From: Jannaschia helgolandensis
GTDB lineage: Bacteria; Pseudomonadota; Alphaproteobacteria; Rhodobacterales; Rhodobacteraceae
Direction: 5' to 3'
NCBI RefSeq assembly: GCF_900109285.1
Contig: NZ_FNZQ01000003.1
Coordinates: 62,001 to 126,000, forward strand
Length of the DNA: 64,000 bases
Below the pieces are notes generated by a model. It saw only the letters and a list, made by a program, of their open reading frames with translations, was not told the origin of the DNA and made no database searches. Position numbers and translations under genes: made by a program. Shown piece by piece: positions 30,139 to 40,400 of the stretch; the stretch's first letter is position 1; every line of letters begins with the position of its first letter.

Positions 30139-31368
30139 GTGGAACACGCTCCCCTCGACCTCCCCGAAGATCCCCGGCTCGCGGGCAACATCGCGCATTT
30201 TGCCGCTGCCCTGCGCCGTGCCGGTGTCCCCGCCGGTCCCGACCGCCTGATCCTTGCCACCCGTGCGGTGCAGGCGGCAGGGTTCACCGATCGGACCGAC
30301 TTCTATCACACGCTGCATGCCGTTTTCGTTCGGCGTCCCGAACATCGCGCCACCTTCGCGCAGCTGTTCCGGCTGTATTGGCGCGACCCGCGATACCTCG
30401 AACACATGATGGCGATGCTGACGCCGACGGTGCGCGGCGTGCAGCAGGATCGCACCCCGAAACCCGCCGAGAAACGCGCCGCCGAAGCGCTGTTGAATCA
30501 GCCCGCGCATCTGCCCGAACCGCAGGCCGATCCGCCCGAAACCCTCGACCTTGACGCCGCCGCGACGGCCAGCACGCGCGAACGCCTGCGCACGCTGGAT
30601 TTCGAGCAGATGTCGACTGCCGAGATGGCCGTGGCAAAGCGCATGCTTGCCACCCTGCGCCTGCCGGTCAAACCGTTGACCAGTCGCCGCATCCAGACCG
30701 CGCCACAGGGCCGCATCGACCGGCGCGCGACCCTGCGCGCGGCGTTGCGCCGGGGTGACCTGACCACGCTGAAGCGGGCGAAACCGACGACCCGCTGGCC
30801 CAATCTGGTGGCGCTCTGCGACATCTCCGGCTCGATGTCGTCCTATTCCCGCGCGCTGCTGCATTTTCTGCACGCGGTCGCCAACCGCGAGGGACAGGGC
30901 TGGGCCGAGGTGCATGGCTTCACATTCGGCACCCGCCTGACCAATATCACCCGTCACTTGCGGACCCGCGACGTCGATGCTGCGCTGGCCGCCGCCGGGG
31001 CCGAGACGCAGGATTGGGAGGGCGGCACCCGCATCGGCGACACGCTGCACGTCTTCAATCGCGACTGGTCGCGGCGGGTGCTGGGGCAGGGGGCCGTCGT
31101 GTTGCTGGTGACCGACGGACTGGACCGGGGCGATGCCGACCGCCTGGCGTTCGAGGCGCGCCGCCTTCACCTCTCGGCACGTCGGGTGATCTGGCTGAAT
31201 CCGTTGTTGCGCTTCGACGGCTTCGCGCCAAAAGCCGCCGGCATCCGCGCACTGCTGCCACATGTCGACAGCCTGCGGGCCGGGCATTCAATCGCAGCGC
31301 TTGAGGGGTTGGCCGAGGCCCTGTCGCGCCCCGACGATACCGGCGACCTGACCCGCTTGCGGCGATAG
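30139..31368 (+). CDS. VWA-domain protein (CoxE-like)
   Basis: A 409-residue cytosolic protein with a von Willebrand A domain at the C-terminal half. The MIDAS motif DISGSMSS lies at 228-235, with EGGTRIGD and LLVTDGLDRGD as the second and third metal-site elements. It starts with GTG. The CoxE family works with the MoxR/CoxD ATPase in metal-centre maturation of CO dehydrogenase-like enzymes. The ATPase gene lies upstream on the same strand, separated by an opposed DUF4329 gene. Confidence 0.86.
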   Translation: MEHAPLDLPEDPRLAGNIAHFAAALRRAGVPAGPDRLILATRAVQAAGFTDRTDFYHTLHAVFVRRPEHRATFAQLFRLYWRDPRYLEHMMAMLTPTVRGVQQDRTPKPAEKRAAEALLNQPAHLPEPQADPPETLDLDAAATASTRERLRTLDFEQMSTAEMAVAKRMLATLRLPVKPLTSRRIQTAPQGRIDRRATLRAALRRGDLTTLKRAKPTTRWPNLVALCDISGSMSSYSRALLHFLHAVANREGQGWAEVHGFTFGTRLTNITRHLRTRDVDAALAAAGAETQDWEGGTRIGDTLHVFNRDWSRRVLGQGAVVLLVTDGLDRGDADRLAFEARRLHLSARRVIWLNPLLRFDGFAPKAAGIRALLPHVDSLRAGHSIAALEGLAEALSRPDDTGDLTRLRR

Positions 31369-31446
31369 CGCAGGTTCCGGGTCGCGACGGATCTGCGCGC
31401 GAACGTATGACCCACGTAATACCCGAGTCATACGTCAGGACATACC

Positions 31447-31797
31447 ATGCATTTCACCCCTCTCGATGCCGGTTTCGTCACCCGGATTCGCACGGGCGGA
31501 CCCTATGCCGAGACCGGTCCGGTCTTCCTGTGCGCCGATCCCTGCACGGCATGGTCTGACGACGGGGTTCCCCCGATTCTCACCACGTCACCGGACTATC
31601 TGGTCAAGGGATACACGGCCGACGACCGCATACTGTATGGCACCGGTGCGATTGTTCCGGCCGCCGATCCGGCCCGCGAAGTCGCGCTCCGGCTGGAGAA
31701 TCCGGCTATCGCCTATGTCGATGTGCGGTCGGCGCGGAACAATTGTTTTCAGACGCGGGCCATGCGCGACGATGAAAGCGGGACTGCTATCCGATAA
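31447..31797 (+). CDS. DUF1203-like small protein
   Basis: A 116-residue protein that looks like the C-terminal two-thirds of the DUF1203 family: GPYAETGPVFLCADPC, then a GYTADDRILYGTG block, then YVDVRSARNNCFQTRA. The usual N-terminal segment with its Cys pair seems shortened. Function unknown. The start is close behind the VWA gene (78 bp), so it may share a transcript. Confidence 0.6.
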   Translation: MHFTPLDAGFVTRIRTGGPYAETGPVFLCADPCTAWSDDGVPPILTTSPDYLVKGYTADDRILYGTGAIVPAADPAREVALRLENPAIAYVDVRSARNNCFQTRAMRDDESGTAIR

Positions 31798-31872
31798 CAA
31801 GCGGTTGCAGTGGAACTACAGGGCGGAGGTGGGGTTGATACCGGCAATATCGTGTTCCTAAAGGAGGCCACA

Positions 31873-34008
31873 ATGCCCCGTCAGATTCGTCGCGGACAAT
31901 CTTTCCGCACTGCCACCGCCCTCGCCGCCAGCGTATCATTGCTGGTGCCCGGATTTGCCCTGCCCGTCGCTGCGCAAGATGCCGGAGACATCACTGCGGA
32001 TTGTACCGCCGAATTCTCAACCGACGCCGAAGGATTGGCGAATTGCGTGACCGATCGTACGGCGCAAGCCCTCGAGCAGACGCAGTCAGATGCGGATGCC
32101 GCCGCCGCACAGGCCGAAGCCGACGCTGCCGCTGCCGTAGCTGCCGAGGCACAGGCTGAAGCGGATGCCTCTGTCGAGGCCGAGGCCGATGCGGAAGTTC
32201 AGGCACAAGCCGACGCCGCCGCCGCCGCCGCTCAGGAAGCCGCCGACAAGGCTCAGGCCGAGGCCGATGAGGCAGCTCAGGCTCAAGCCGATGCCGAGGC
32301 CGCCGCACAGGCTCAAGCTGAAGCAGACGCTGAAGCTGAAGCCGAAGCCCAGGCGGAGGCAGATGCCGCCGCAGCAGAGGAAGCCGCAGCAGAGGAAGCT
32401 GACCGTGCTGCGGCCGAAGCCGAAGCTGCCGAAGCCGAAGCCGCCGAGCAGGCGCAGGCCGAAGCCGAAGCTGCCGAAGCCGAAGCCGCCGAGCAGGCGC
32501 AGGCCGATGCAGATGCCGCCGAGCAGGCACAGGCCGAAGCGGAGTTGGAGGCAAATCTTAAGGCCGAAGCGGATGCCGCCGCCGCCGCCGAAGAAGCTGA
32601 CAGGGCTGCTGCCCAGGCCGAAGCAGATGCTACCGCGAAAGCCGATGCGGAAGCCAAAGCTGAAGCTGCTGCCACGGCCCCGGAAAACGGGAACGGCGCA
32701 GCCGTCGAGACTCAGGCCGCCGAAGGCGAGAACGGTGCAGAGGCCCTGCAATCGCAGGAAGCCGCGAGCGCCGATGCCAACGCGGCTCCGGTTATGGATG
32801 AGACTCCGTTGATCGTATCTGCACCCGCCGAGAGCGCAATCGCCGCCGAAGTCGCCGCCCGTCCCGAGCCGGTGCTGAATGCCGAGCAGGAAGAAGCCCG
32901 GGAGCAGGCCGAAATGGCACTCGGCGCACTGTCGGACAACAATGCCGATGCGACGCCGGTCGCTGCAGCCGCCGCTCAGGAAGGCGAGGCGGATAACGTG
33001 GAGGTCGCCGAGGAGACCATCCAGGCATCGGATGTCCGGACCTCGTCCGAGGAGTTCGAAACCCAGGCCACCGTGTCTGCCGAATCCACTGCGACGGCGG
33101 AAGATGAAGACCGTTTCGACCGCAACGACAAGATCCTGCTGGGTGCCCTTGGTGCCTTGGCGGTCGGTGCAATTCTGGTGAACAACAATAACCGTTCGCG
33201 TGTCGTTTCGAACTCGGGCGACCGGGTGGTTGTGCAGCGGGAAGACGGTAACCTGCAGATTCTCAAGGATGATGACGTTCTGCTGCGTCAGGCCGGATCG
33301 AATGTGCGGACCGAGCGGTTCGACGACGGATCGACCCGCCAGACCGTGCTGCGTGAAGACGGCAGCAGTGTGGTGACGATCCGCGATGCGTCGCTGCGGG
33401 TTCTGCGTCGGGAGTTGGTGCAGGCCGATGGCTCGCGTTACTTGCTGATCGATGACACTGCCAAGGTTGAGCCGGTGGATGTCGAGCATTTGCCCGATCC
33501 GATCGTATCGACCCGCTCGGTCACGACGAACGGGACTGATCCGCTGCGCGATGCACTGGCCCGCGAACGTGGTTTGGACCGCCGCTTCAGCCTGGCGCAG
33601 GTCCGCAACATCCCGCAGGTTCGCGCGCTGGCCCCGGCCTTCGAAGTCAACACCGTGACCTTCGCGTCCGGCTCTGCCGCCATCGCGCCTGAACAGGCGG
33701 CGAATCTGTCCGGACTGGCACGTGAAGTCGTCGCCGCCATTGAGGCCAACCCGCGCGAAGTCTTCCTGATCGAAGGCCATACCGACGCAGTGGGCGACGC
33801 TGCCTATAATCTGGCACTGTCGGACCGCAGAGCTGAAAGCCTTGCGCTGGCGTTGAACGAATACTTCAACGTTCCGGTCGAGAACATGGTCATCCAAGGC
33901 TATGGTGAGCAGTTCCTGAAGGTGCAGACGCAAACCGACGAGCGGGCCAACCGCCGCGCCACCGTGCGTCAGATCACCGACCTGTTGCAGACTGCCGCCG
34001 CGAACTGA
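31873..34008 (+). CDS. OmpA-family envelope protein with giant Ala/Glu-rich region
   Basis: A 711-residue envelope protein. Order: signal peptide (residues ~1-35, ends VAAQ), an extremely Ala/Glu/Gln/Asp-rich, helix- or coiled-coil-forming stretch (about 60-280), an acidic linker, one hydrophobic segment near 421-436 (LGALGALAVGAILV), and a C-terminal OmpA peptidoglycan-binding domain (about 590-700: VTFASGSAAIAP, FLIEGHTDAVGD, NLALSDRRAESLALAL). The start at 31873 has a perfect AAAGGAGG site. It could bridge the inner membrane to peptidoglycan or the outer membrane. A strong terminator follows. Confidence 0.85.
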   Translation: MPRQIRRGQSFRTATALAASVSLLVPGFALPVAAQDAGDITADCTAEFSTDAEGLANCVTDRTAQALEQTQSDADAAAAQAEADAAAAVAAEAQAEADASVEAEADAEVQAQADAAAAAAQEAADKAQAEADEAAQAQADAEAAAQAQAEADAEAEAEAQAEADAAAAEEAAAEEADRAAAEAEAAEAEAAEQAQAEAEAAEAEAAEQAQADADAAEQAQAEAELEANLKAEADAAAAAEEADRAAAQAEADATAKADAEAKAEAAATAPENGNGAAVETQAAEGENGAEALQSQEAASADANAAPVMDETPLIVSAPAESAIAAEVAARPEPVLNAEQEEAREQAEMALGALSDNNADATPVAAAAAQEGEADNVEVAEETIQASDVRTSSEEFETQATVSAESTATAEDEDRFDRNDKILLGALGALAVGAILVNNNNRSRVVSNSGDRVVVQREDGNLQILKDDDVLLRQAGSNVRTERFDDGSTRQTVLREDGSSVVTIRDASLRVLRRELVQADGSRYLLIDDTAKVEPVDVEHLPDPIVSTRSVTTNGTDPLRDALARERGLDRRFSLAQVRNIPQVRALAPAFEVNTVTFASGSAAIAPEQAANLSGLAREVVAAIEANPREVFLIEGHTDAVGDAAYNLALSDRRAESLALALNEYFNVPVENMVIQGYGEQFLKVQTQTDERANRRATVRQITDLLQTAAAN
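32413..32502 (+). repeat. exact 45-bp in-frame tandem duplication
   Basis: Two identical adjacent 45-bp copies (32413-32457, 32458-32502), each encoding AEAEAAEAEAAEQAQ, lie within the Ala-rich part of the OmpA-family gene. Identity at every third codon position suggests a recent duplication, so length may vary among strains. Confidence 0.9.
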
Positions 34009-34031
34009 TCGCGGTTCACACGGCACGACAT

Positions 34032-34065
34032 CGGCCCGCCCCTTTCCGGGGGCGGGCCGTTTTGC
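34032..34065 (+). terminator. rho-independent terminator after the OmpA-family gene
   Basis: Stem CGGCCCGCCCC / GGGGCGGGCCG with a short TTTCCG loop, followed by TTTTG, 24 bp after the stop codon. Confidence 0.88.
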
Positions 34066-34106
34066 GTATGATGCCTGCCTATATCCCTGGCACCGGAGAG
34101 ACGGAC

Positions 34107-35081
34107 ATGGACTCCATCGACGACGCCCCGGCCGCTGCACTGGCCTGGCACCGCGCGGGCAAGGGTGCTGCCCTGGCCACGGTGATCGAGACCTGGGGCA
34201 GCGCGCCGCGTCCGCGTGGATCGCAACTGGCAATCTCGGAGGACGCGCAGATCGTCGGCTCGGTCTCCGGCGGCTGCGTCGAAGGGGCAGTGGTGGCCGA
34301 GGCGCTGGACGCGATGGGCGACGGTGCACATCGGATTCTGGAATATGGTGTGTCGGACGACGAGGCGTTTGCCGTTGGGCTGGCCTGCGGCGGCACAATC
34401 CGCATCCTGCTGGAGCCGGTGGGCGGGACGTTGCCCGAGGATGTGCTGACCGAGCTGGTGTCGCGGCGATCGAGGTCCGAAGCGGTGGGGCAGGCCGTCA
34501 ACATCAGAACCGGTGCGACGAACCTGATCGCGTCTGACGCCATTCAGGACCGCCTGCGCCACGACCGCAGCGGGTTCGAGGCGGATGGCGAGACCTTCGT
34601 GACCCTGCACGCTACTCCCCTGCGACTGGCAGTGGTCGGTGGGGCTCATATCGCGCAGGCGCTGATACCGATGGCGCGGCTGGCGGGCTATGCCGTTAGC
34701 TTGATCGACCCGCGCGAAGCCTTCGCGGCACCCGAACGGTTTCCTGACACGGTCCTGGTCCACGACTGGCCCGACGAGGCGATGAAGGCCTTGGCGCCCG
34801 ATGCCCGGACCGCGGTTGTTCTTCTGTCGCACGACCCCAAACTGGACGATCCGGCGCTTGGCGTCGCCTTGGCGAGCGATGCTTTCTACGTCGGCGCGCT
34901 GGGGTCGACCCGGACGCACGCCAAACGGATCGCGCGATTGCAGGCCGCAGGTTTGTCCGACGCCGACATCACACGGATCGATGCGCCGATCGGACTGGAT
35001 ATCGGCGCGAAAACACCGGGCGAAATCGCCGTCGCGGTGCTTGCGGCGATGACCCGGGCGCTGCGGCGAGGTTCGGCGTGA
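34107..35081 (+). CDS. XdhC/CoxI-family molybdenum cofactor chaperone
   Basis: A 324-residue protein of the XdhC family that binds molybdenum cofactor, promotes its sulfuration and inserts it into xanthine dehydrogenase-like enzymes. The N-terminal XdhC domain shows ATVIETWGSAPRPRGSQLAI and GSVSGGCVEGAVV. The C-terminal Rossmann part shows LAVVGGAHIAQAL, VVLLSHDPKLDDPAL and FYVGALGSTRTHAKR. The start at 34107 has a GGAGA site. It is coupled (GTGA) to the next gene. Confidence 0.88.
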   Translation: MDSIDDAPAAALAWHRAGKGAALATVIETWGSAPRPRGSQLAISEDAQIVGSVSGGCVEGAVVAEALDAMGDGAHRILEYGVSDDEAFAVGLACGGTIRILLEPVGGTLPEDVLTELVSRRSRSEAVGQAVNIRTGATNLIASDAIQDRLRHDRSGFEADGETFVTLHATPLRLAVVGGAHIAQALIPMARLAGYAVSLIDPREAFAAPERFPDTVLVHDWPDEAMKALAPDARTAVVLLSHDPKLDDPALGVALASDAFYVGALGSTRTHAKRIARLQAAGLSDADITRIDAPIGLDIGAKTPGEIAVAVLAAMTRALRRGSA

Positions 35082-36055
35082 TCTTCGGGGATGTGCCGCT
35101 GGACCGCGCGGCGGGCGCGATTTTGGCGCATTCGGTGCGATTGCCGGAGGGCCGCTTGCGAAAAGGTGTCGTGCTGGGCGATGCGGAGGTTGCGCGCCTG
35201 CGGGACGCCGGAATTGACCATGTGACGGTCGCACGCTTGACCAGCACCGATATGGACGAAAACGAGGCCGCCACGCGGATCGGCTCGGCTTTGCTGGCGG
35301 ACGGACTGGAACTGCGCCCCGCCTTCACCGGGCGCGCAAACCTGCATGCAACGCAGGCCGGCGTGTTCGAGGTATCGCGCCAACGGATCGACGCACTGAA
35401 CCTCTGCGACCCGGATATCACCGTGGCGACCCTGCCGGAATGGCAGCGGGTGGCGGCAGGCATGATGGTGGCGACCGTGAAGATCATCCCCTACGCCGCC
35501 GATTTTGCGGTCTTCGGTCCACATCTGGATGCGGCCCGTGGCGCGCTGCGCCTGCATCCGCCTGCGATTGACCGGGCGGAGCTGATCGTGACGAAGCTGA
35601 CCGGCGCACCGACCGGGGTGATGGCAGTGCTGTCGCGCCTCGACCGGCTTGGCGTGGCGCATTCGGTGACCGAAGTGGCACACGAGATCGGGGCGTTGTC
35701 GCAGGTTTTGGCAGCGGGCGATGCGCCCCTGCGGCTGATCCTGACGGCCTCGGCCACATCCGATGTGCGCGACGTGGGGCCTGCCGCGCTGGTGGCGGCT
35801 GGGGGCCGGCTGACACGGTTCGGTATGCCTGTCGATCCGGGGAACCTGCTGTTTCTGGGCGACCTGAAGGATGCCCGGGTGATCGGCCTGCCGGGATGCG
35901 CGCGGTCGCCCGCGCTCAATGGTGCGGACTGGGTGCTGGAGCGGGTGATCTGCGGGGTGCCCGTCACGTCCGGCGATATCGCAGGCATGGGGGTCGGTGG
36001 CCTGTTGAACGAAATTCCGACGCGCCCGCAACCCCGCGACAGGGCAAACCGCTGA
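35078..36055 (+). CDS. molybdopterin-binding domain protein
   Basis: A 325-residue protein with a C-terminal MogA/MoaB-type molybdopterin-binding domain (LILTASATSDVRDVGPAAL) and an N-terminal part (MIFGDVPLDRAAGAILAHSV) typical of MobA-less molybdopterin-binding proteins beside xdhC genes. The GTG start overlaps the XdhC stop. It probably handles or delivers molybdenum cofactor for the hydroxylase encoded downstream. The next gene overlaps its stop (TGATG). Confidence 0.82.
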   Translation: MIFGDVPLDRAAGAILAHSVRLPEGRLRKGVVLGDAEVARLRDAGIDHVTVARLTSTDMDENEAATRIGSALLADGLELRPAFTGRANLHATQAGVFEVSRQRIDALNLCDPDITVATLPEWQRVAAGMMVATVKIIPYAADFAVFGPHLDAARGALRLHPPAIDRAELIVTKLTGAPTGVMAVLSRLDRLGVAHSVTEVAHEIGALSQVLAAGDAPLRLILTASATSDVRDVGPAALVAAGGRLTRFGMPVDPGNLLFLGDLKDARVIGLPGCARSPALNGADWVLERVICGVPVTSGDIAGMGVGGLLNEIPTRPQPRDRANR

Positions 36056-36453
36056 TGTTGTCGCATATCACGCTGGGCACCGACGATCTGCCGCGTGCGA
36101 TGGCGTTCTATGACCCGGTTCTGGCAACGCTGGGCCTGTCGCTTCGCTTTCGGGAGGAGCACTGGGCCGGGTGGCAGGCAACCGACGCGGAGCGGCCGCT
36201 GTTCATCGTGACCCCGCCGCTGGATGGCAGCGCCAGCGCGGGCAACGGCACGATGATCGCGTTCGAGGCGATGGACCGGGCGGCGGTGACGCGCTGTCAC
36301 GCCGTCGCGCTGACCCATGGTGGCACGGACGCAGGCGCGCCGGGTCCGCGCCCGCAATATCACGCCGATTATTTCGGTGCATATTTCCGCGATCCGGACG
36401 GCAACAAGCTGGCGGTTGCCTGTCACGCGCCTTCGTCGCCATCGGGACGCTAG
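36055..36453 (+). CDS. VOC (glyoxalase/bleomycin-resistance) family protein
   Basis: A 132-residue protein with one vicinal-oxygen-chelate fold: HITLGTDDLPRAMAFYDPVL at the N-terminus and YFGAYFRDPDGNKLAVACH at the C-terminus. His4 and the C-terminal metal-binding positions are in place. It overlaps the molybdopterin-binding gene by 1 bp, so it belongs to the same operon. The substrate is unknown and might be a glutathione conjugate or aldehyde. Confidence 0.82.
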   Translation: MLSHITLGTDDLPRAMAFYDPVLATLGLSLRFREEHWAGWQATDAERPLFIVTPPLDGSASAGNGTMIAFEAMDRAAVTRCHAVALTHGGTDAGAPGPRPQYHADYFGAYFRDPDGNKLAVACHAPSSPSGR

Positions 36454-36524
36454 CCAAGACAAAATCAGTGGTTCTCAGTCAGGCGCGGCTGTGCTTACCT
36501 GTCTTCAGTTGAGGAGGATACCCA

Positions 36525-37010
36525 ATGACGAAAGTCACTATGACGGTAAACGGCAAGTCCCGCACCGCGGATGCCGAAGGCCGCACCTTGCTGGTGGACT
36601 GGCTGCGCGAGGGGTTGCGCCTGACTGGCACGCACGTCGGGTGCGACACCAGCCAGTGCGGCGCCTGCGTGGTTCATGTCAACGGCGCGCCCATCAAGGC
36701 CTGCACCGCGCTGGCGCAGGAACTGGACGGCGCCGATGTTACCACTATCGAAGGCATGGCAAACGCCGACGGATCGCTTGGCGCCGTCCAGCAGGCGTTT
36801 CAGGATTACCATGGATTGCAGTGCGGGTTCTGCACGCCGGGCATGGTGATGTCGGCGGCAGCCTTGCTGAAGGACAATCCGAAACCGTCGGAAGCGGATG
36901 TCCGGCATTACCTCGAAGGGAACATCTGCCGCTGCACGGGCTATCACAATATCGTCAAGGCGGTGATGGCAGCCAGCGGTCAGGAGGTCGCGCCCGTCGC
37001 AGCCGAATAG
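36525..37010 (+). CDS. 2Fe-2S small subunit of CO dehydrogenase/xanthine dehydrogenase-type enzyme (CoxS-like)
   Basis: A 161-residue electron-transfer subunit with two 2Fe-2S clusters. The N-terminal plant-ferredoxin-type cluster uses Cys40, 45, 48 and 60. The C-terminal helical cluster uses Cys100, 103, 135 and 137 ([17 protein letters not shown]). A GAGGAGG site precedes the ATG. It is the first structural gene of an S-L-M order operon. Confidence 0.92.
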   Translation: MTKVTMTVNGKSRTADAEGRTLLVDWLREGLRLTGTHVGCDTSQCGACVVHVNGAPIKACTALAQELDGADVTTIEGMANADGSLGAVQQAFQDYHGLQCGFCTPGMVMSAAALLKDNPKPSEADVRHYLEGNICRCTGYHNIVKAVMAASGQEVAPVAAE

Positions 37011-37157
37011 GCACGACGAACGCGAATGACGGGGACCGGTCCGACCGCGGGCCGATCCTCGGGGGCGCGGAAGGGAGGAGCCGCGCCCCAGTCTCAAACA
37101 TCGGCAGGGCGAGGCGTCCCCCACGGACCGCCCCCTGCGCAACGGGAGGATCTGATT

Positions 37158-39584
37158 ATGCCCAAGGACACCGGAATTGGCGCCAGCCCCAAACGGCGCG
37201 AAGACGTTCGCTTTCTGACCGGGAAGGGGCGTTATACCGATGACATCAACGTCGCCGGGCAGACGCATGTTGTTTTCCTGCGCTCGGACGTGGCGCATGG
37301 TACCATAAAATCGATCGACATTGCCGCCGCCGAGGCGATGGATGGCGTGGTGCGGATTTTCACTTCCAAGGATTTCGAGGGTGTGGGCGGCATCCCATGT
37401 GGTTGGCAGATCACCAGCCGTGACGGCAACGTCATGCAGGAGCCGAAACACCCGGTTCTGGCCGAAGGCAAGGTTCGGCATGTCGGCGATCCGATTGCCG
37501 CCGTCGTTGCCGAGACCGAAAGTCAGGCGCGCGACGCGATGGAGGCCATCGTCGTCGAGATCGACGAGTTGCCCGCTGTCATAGACATGAAGAAGGCCGT
37601 CGCCGAAGGCGCGACCAAGGTGCATGACGAACTGGACAGCAACCTGTGCTATGATTGGGGCTTCGTCGAGGAAAACCGCGATGCCGTCGAGCAGGCGATG
37701 AAAGACGCGGCGCATGTCACGACGCTGGAATTGGTCAACAACCGTCTGATCGCGAATCCGATGGAACCGCGCGTGGCAGTAGGCGATTACACATCGCATG
37801 ACGGTCAGTCGACGCTTTATACAACGTCGCAGAACCCGCATGTCATCCGTTTGTTGATGGGCGCGTTTGTCCTGAACATCCCCGAGCACAAGCTGCGCGT
37901 GGTGGCCCCGGACGTGGGTGGCGGCTTCGGCACCAAGATTTTCCACTATGCCGAGGAAGCCTTCTGCACCTTCGCGGCCAAGGCACTGGAGCGTCCGGTC
38001 AAATGGACCTCCACCCGGTCGGAGGCGTTCATGTCCGACGCGCATGGCCGTGACCACGTCACCAAGATCGAACTGGCGCTGGATGCGGACCACAACTTCA
38101 CCGCCGTCCGCACCGAAACCTATGCCAACATGGGGGCCTATCTGTCGACCTTCGCGCCCTCGGTCCCGACGTGGCTGCATGGCACGCTTATGGCAGGAAA
38201 TTACAAGACGCCCCTGGTTTATGTGAACGTCAAGGCGGTGTTCACCACGACGGTGCCGGTCGATGCCTATCGCGGCGCGGGTCGCCCCGAAGCGACATTC
38301 CAACTGGAACGGGTGATCGACAAGGCGGCGCGAGAACTGGGTGTCGACCCGGTCGAGTTGCGGCGCAGGAACTTCATCCGCGAATTTCCGTATCAGACGC
38401 CTGTGGCCGTGGAATACGACACCGGCGATTACGACGCGACGATGGACAAACTGCTTACGATGATCGACCGCGACGGGTTCGAGGCGCGCCGCAAGGACAG
38501 CGAGAGCCGGGGCAAGCTGCGGGGCCTGGGCATCAATTGTTATATCGAGGCCTGCGGCATCGCGCCGTCGAAACTTGTGGGTCAGTTGGGCGCGCGGGCG
38601 GGTCTATACGAATCTGCCACCGTGCGGGTGAATGCGACCGGTGGTCTGGTCGTCATGACCGGCAGCCACAGTCACGGGCAGGGGCACGAGACATCGTTTC
38701 CGCAGGTCGTTGCCGACATGATCGGCATCCCCGAAGACCAGATCGAGATCGTGCATGGCGACACCGCCAATACGCCGATGGGCATGGGCACTTACGGGTC
38801 ACGCAGCCTTGCCGTCGGCGGCAGTGCGATTTTCCGCGCCACCGAGAAAATCATCGCCAAGGCCAAGAAGATCGCGGCGCACATCATGGAAGCCGCCGAG
38901 GGCGATATCGAATTGAAGGACGGCAAGTTCACCGTCGCGGGTACCGACAAGGAATTGGCCTGGGGGGACGTGACGCTGGCGGCGTATGTGCCGCACAACT
39001 ATCCGCTGGAAGATATCGAACCGGGGCTGGAGGAGACGGCATTCTACGACCCGAACAACTTCACCTATCCGTCGGGCGCCTATGCCTGCGAAGTCGAGGT
39101 CGACCCCGAGACCGGCAAGGTCGACGTGCTGTCGTTTGCCGCCGCAGACGATTTCGGCAACGTGATCAACCCGATGATCGTCGAAGGTCAGGTCCATGGC
39201 GGCATCGCGCAGGGCATCGGTCAGGCGCTTCTGGAAAATTGCGCCTATGACGAAGACGGGCAATTATTGTCGGCCAGTTACATGGATTATGCCATGCCGC
39301 GTGCCCATGATTTCCCGATGTTTCAGGTTGACCATTCCTGCGCCACGCCCTGTACCCACAACCCGTTGGGCGTCAAGGGCTGCGGCGAAGCGGGCGCGAT
39401 CGGATCGCCACCGTCGGTCGTGAACGCCGTGCTGGACGCGCTGGCCAGCGCCGGTCACGACGTCGGGCATATCAACATGCCGCTGACCCCCGCGAAGGTG
39501 TGGGCAGCGATGAACAACGCTGGCGGAACCGGAAGCGGCACGGCCCATGGCCGGTCGGTCGATGGCCCTGCGGCCAAGATCTGA
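37158..39584 (+). CDS. molybdenum hydroxylase large subunit, form II CoxL-like
   Basis: An 808-residue molybdopterin-binding catalytic subunit. The active-site loop reads AYRGAGR (370-376), the form II signature, instead of the AYxCSFR loop that carries the Mo-Cu-binding Cys in form I CO dehydrogenases. GGGFGTK and Glu744 in [12 protein letters not shown] are the molybdopterin site and the base of the family. It may thus oxidise an aldehyde, purine or other carbon compound rather than CO. The start at 37158 has a GGGAGGA site; a frame from 37026 is open but unsupported. Confidence 0.9.
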   Translation: MPKDTGIGASPKRREDVRFLTGKGRYTDDINVAGQTHVVFLRSDVAHGTIKSIDIAAAEAMDGVVRIFTSKDFEGVGGIPCGWQITSRDGNVMQEPKHPVLAEGKVRHVGDPIAAVVAETESQARDAMEAIVVEIDELPAVIDMKKAVAEGATKVHDELDSNLCYDWGFVEENRDAVEQAMKDAAHVTTLELVNNRLIANPMEPRVAVGDYTSHDGQSTLYTTSQNPHVIRLLMGAFVLNIPEHKLRVVAPDVGGGFGTKIFHYAEEAFCTFAAKALERPVKWTSTRSEAFMSDAHGRDHVTKIELALDADHNFTAVRTETYANMGAYLSTFAPSVPTWLHGTLMAGNYKTPLVYVNVKAVFTTTVPVDAYRGAGRPEATFQLERVIDKAARELGVDPVELRRRNFIREFPYQTPVAVEYDTGDYDATMDKLLTMIDRDGFEARRKDSESRGKLRGLGINCYIEACGIAPSKLVGQLGARAGLYESATVRVNATGGLVVMTGSHSHGQGHETSFPQVVADMIGIPEDQIEIVHGDTANTPMGMGTYGSRSLAVGGSAIFRATEKIIAKAKKIAAHIMEAAEGDIELKDGKFTVAGTDKELAWGDVTLAAYVPHNYPLEDIEPGLEETAFYDPNNFTYPSGAYACEVEVDPETGKVDVLSFAAADDFGNVINPMIVEGQVHGGIAQGIGQALLENCAYDEDGQLLSASYMDYAMPRAHDFPMFQVDHSCATPCTHNPLGVKGCGEAGAIGSPPSVVNAVLDALASAGHDVGHINMPLTPAKVWAAMNNAGGTGSGTAHGRSVDGPAAKI

Positions 39585-39594
39585 GGAGACAAAG

Positions 39595-40386
39595 ATGTAT
39601 AATTTCGAACTGGTAAAACCCTCGACCCTGCAGGACGCCGTTGCGGCCCTGAAGTCCGAGGATGCGCAGGCACTGGGCGGCGGGCAGACATTGTTGCCCA
39701 CCATGAAGGCGCGGCTGGCGATGACTGAACAACTGGTCGCGCTATCCGGCATCGACGAAATCAAGGGCATCTGCACCGATGACGACGGGCGTATCTGTAT
39801 CGGCGGGGCCACAACACACACCGCCGTGGCCGAAGGCGCGACGGGCTATCCGGCGCTCGCGTCGCTGGCGGCGCGGATCGGCGACCCTGCAGTGCGGAAC
39901 CGGGGCACGATTGGCGGATCGCTGGCCAACAACGATCCCTCGGCCTGTTATCCGGCGGGGGCACTGGCGTCGAATGCGACCATCGTGACCAATGCGCGCG
40001 AGATCGACGCCGACGACTTCTTCCGGGGCATGTTCGAGACCGCGCTGGACGAGGGCGAAATCATCACCGAGGTGAAGTTCCCGGTCCCCGAAAAGGCTGC
40101 TTATGAAAAGTTCATCCAGCCCGCCTCGCGCTTTCCGCTGGTCGCGGTCTTCGTGGCCAAGTTCTCGGACGGGGTGCGCGTTGCGGTAACGGGGGCTGCT
40201 TCGGACGGCGTGTTCCACTGGTCCGAGGCCGAGGAGGCGCTGTCGTCTGATTTCTCGGAGGACGCGGTCAAGAGCCTGACGGCACCGGACGCGGTCGGCA
40301 TGATCTCGGACCTGCATGGTGACGGGACGTACCGCGCACATCTGGTCAAGGTGATGACGGCGCGTGCGGTCAAGGCAGCGGTCTGA
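39595..40386 (+). CDS. FAD-binding medium subunit (CoxM-like)
   Basis: A 263-residue FAD subunit of the xanthine dehydrogenase/CO dehydrogenase family. FAD motifs are seen as LGGGQTLLPTMK and RGTIGGSLANNDPSA. It passes electrons from the Fe-S subunit to the final acceptor. The start at 39595 is 10 bp after the large-subunit stop. Unusually the order is small-large-medium with an extra acetyltransferase gene after it. Confidence 0.9.
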   Translation: MYNFELVKPSTLQDAVAALKSEDAQALGGGQTLLPTMKARLAMTEQLVALSGIDEIKGICTDDDGRICIGGATTHTAVAEGATGYPALASLAARIGDPAVRNRGTIGGSLANNDPSACYPAGALASNATIVTNAREIDADDFFRGMFETALDEGEIITEVKFPVPEKAAYEKFIQPASRFPLVAVFVAKFSDGVRVAVTGAASDGVFHWSEAEEALSSDFSEDAVKSLTAPDAVGMISDLHGDGTYRAHLVKVMTARAVKAAV

Positions 40387-40400
40387 CCCCTCGCGACCCG

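Noticed and set aside
29515-31287. 590-codon minus-strand frame spanning the DUF4329 gene and the VWA gene
   Set aside because: Only the last 175 codons, starting with a signal peptide and GGAG site, are a real gene; the upstream part is antisense to the VWA gene with its MIDAS motif.
32086-34398. 770-codon minus-strand frame opposite the OmpA-family gene
   Set aside because: It is the antisense of Ala/Glu-rich codons (giving Gly/Phe/Leu/Arg runs), runs into the next gene, and resembles nothing known.
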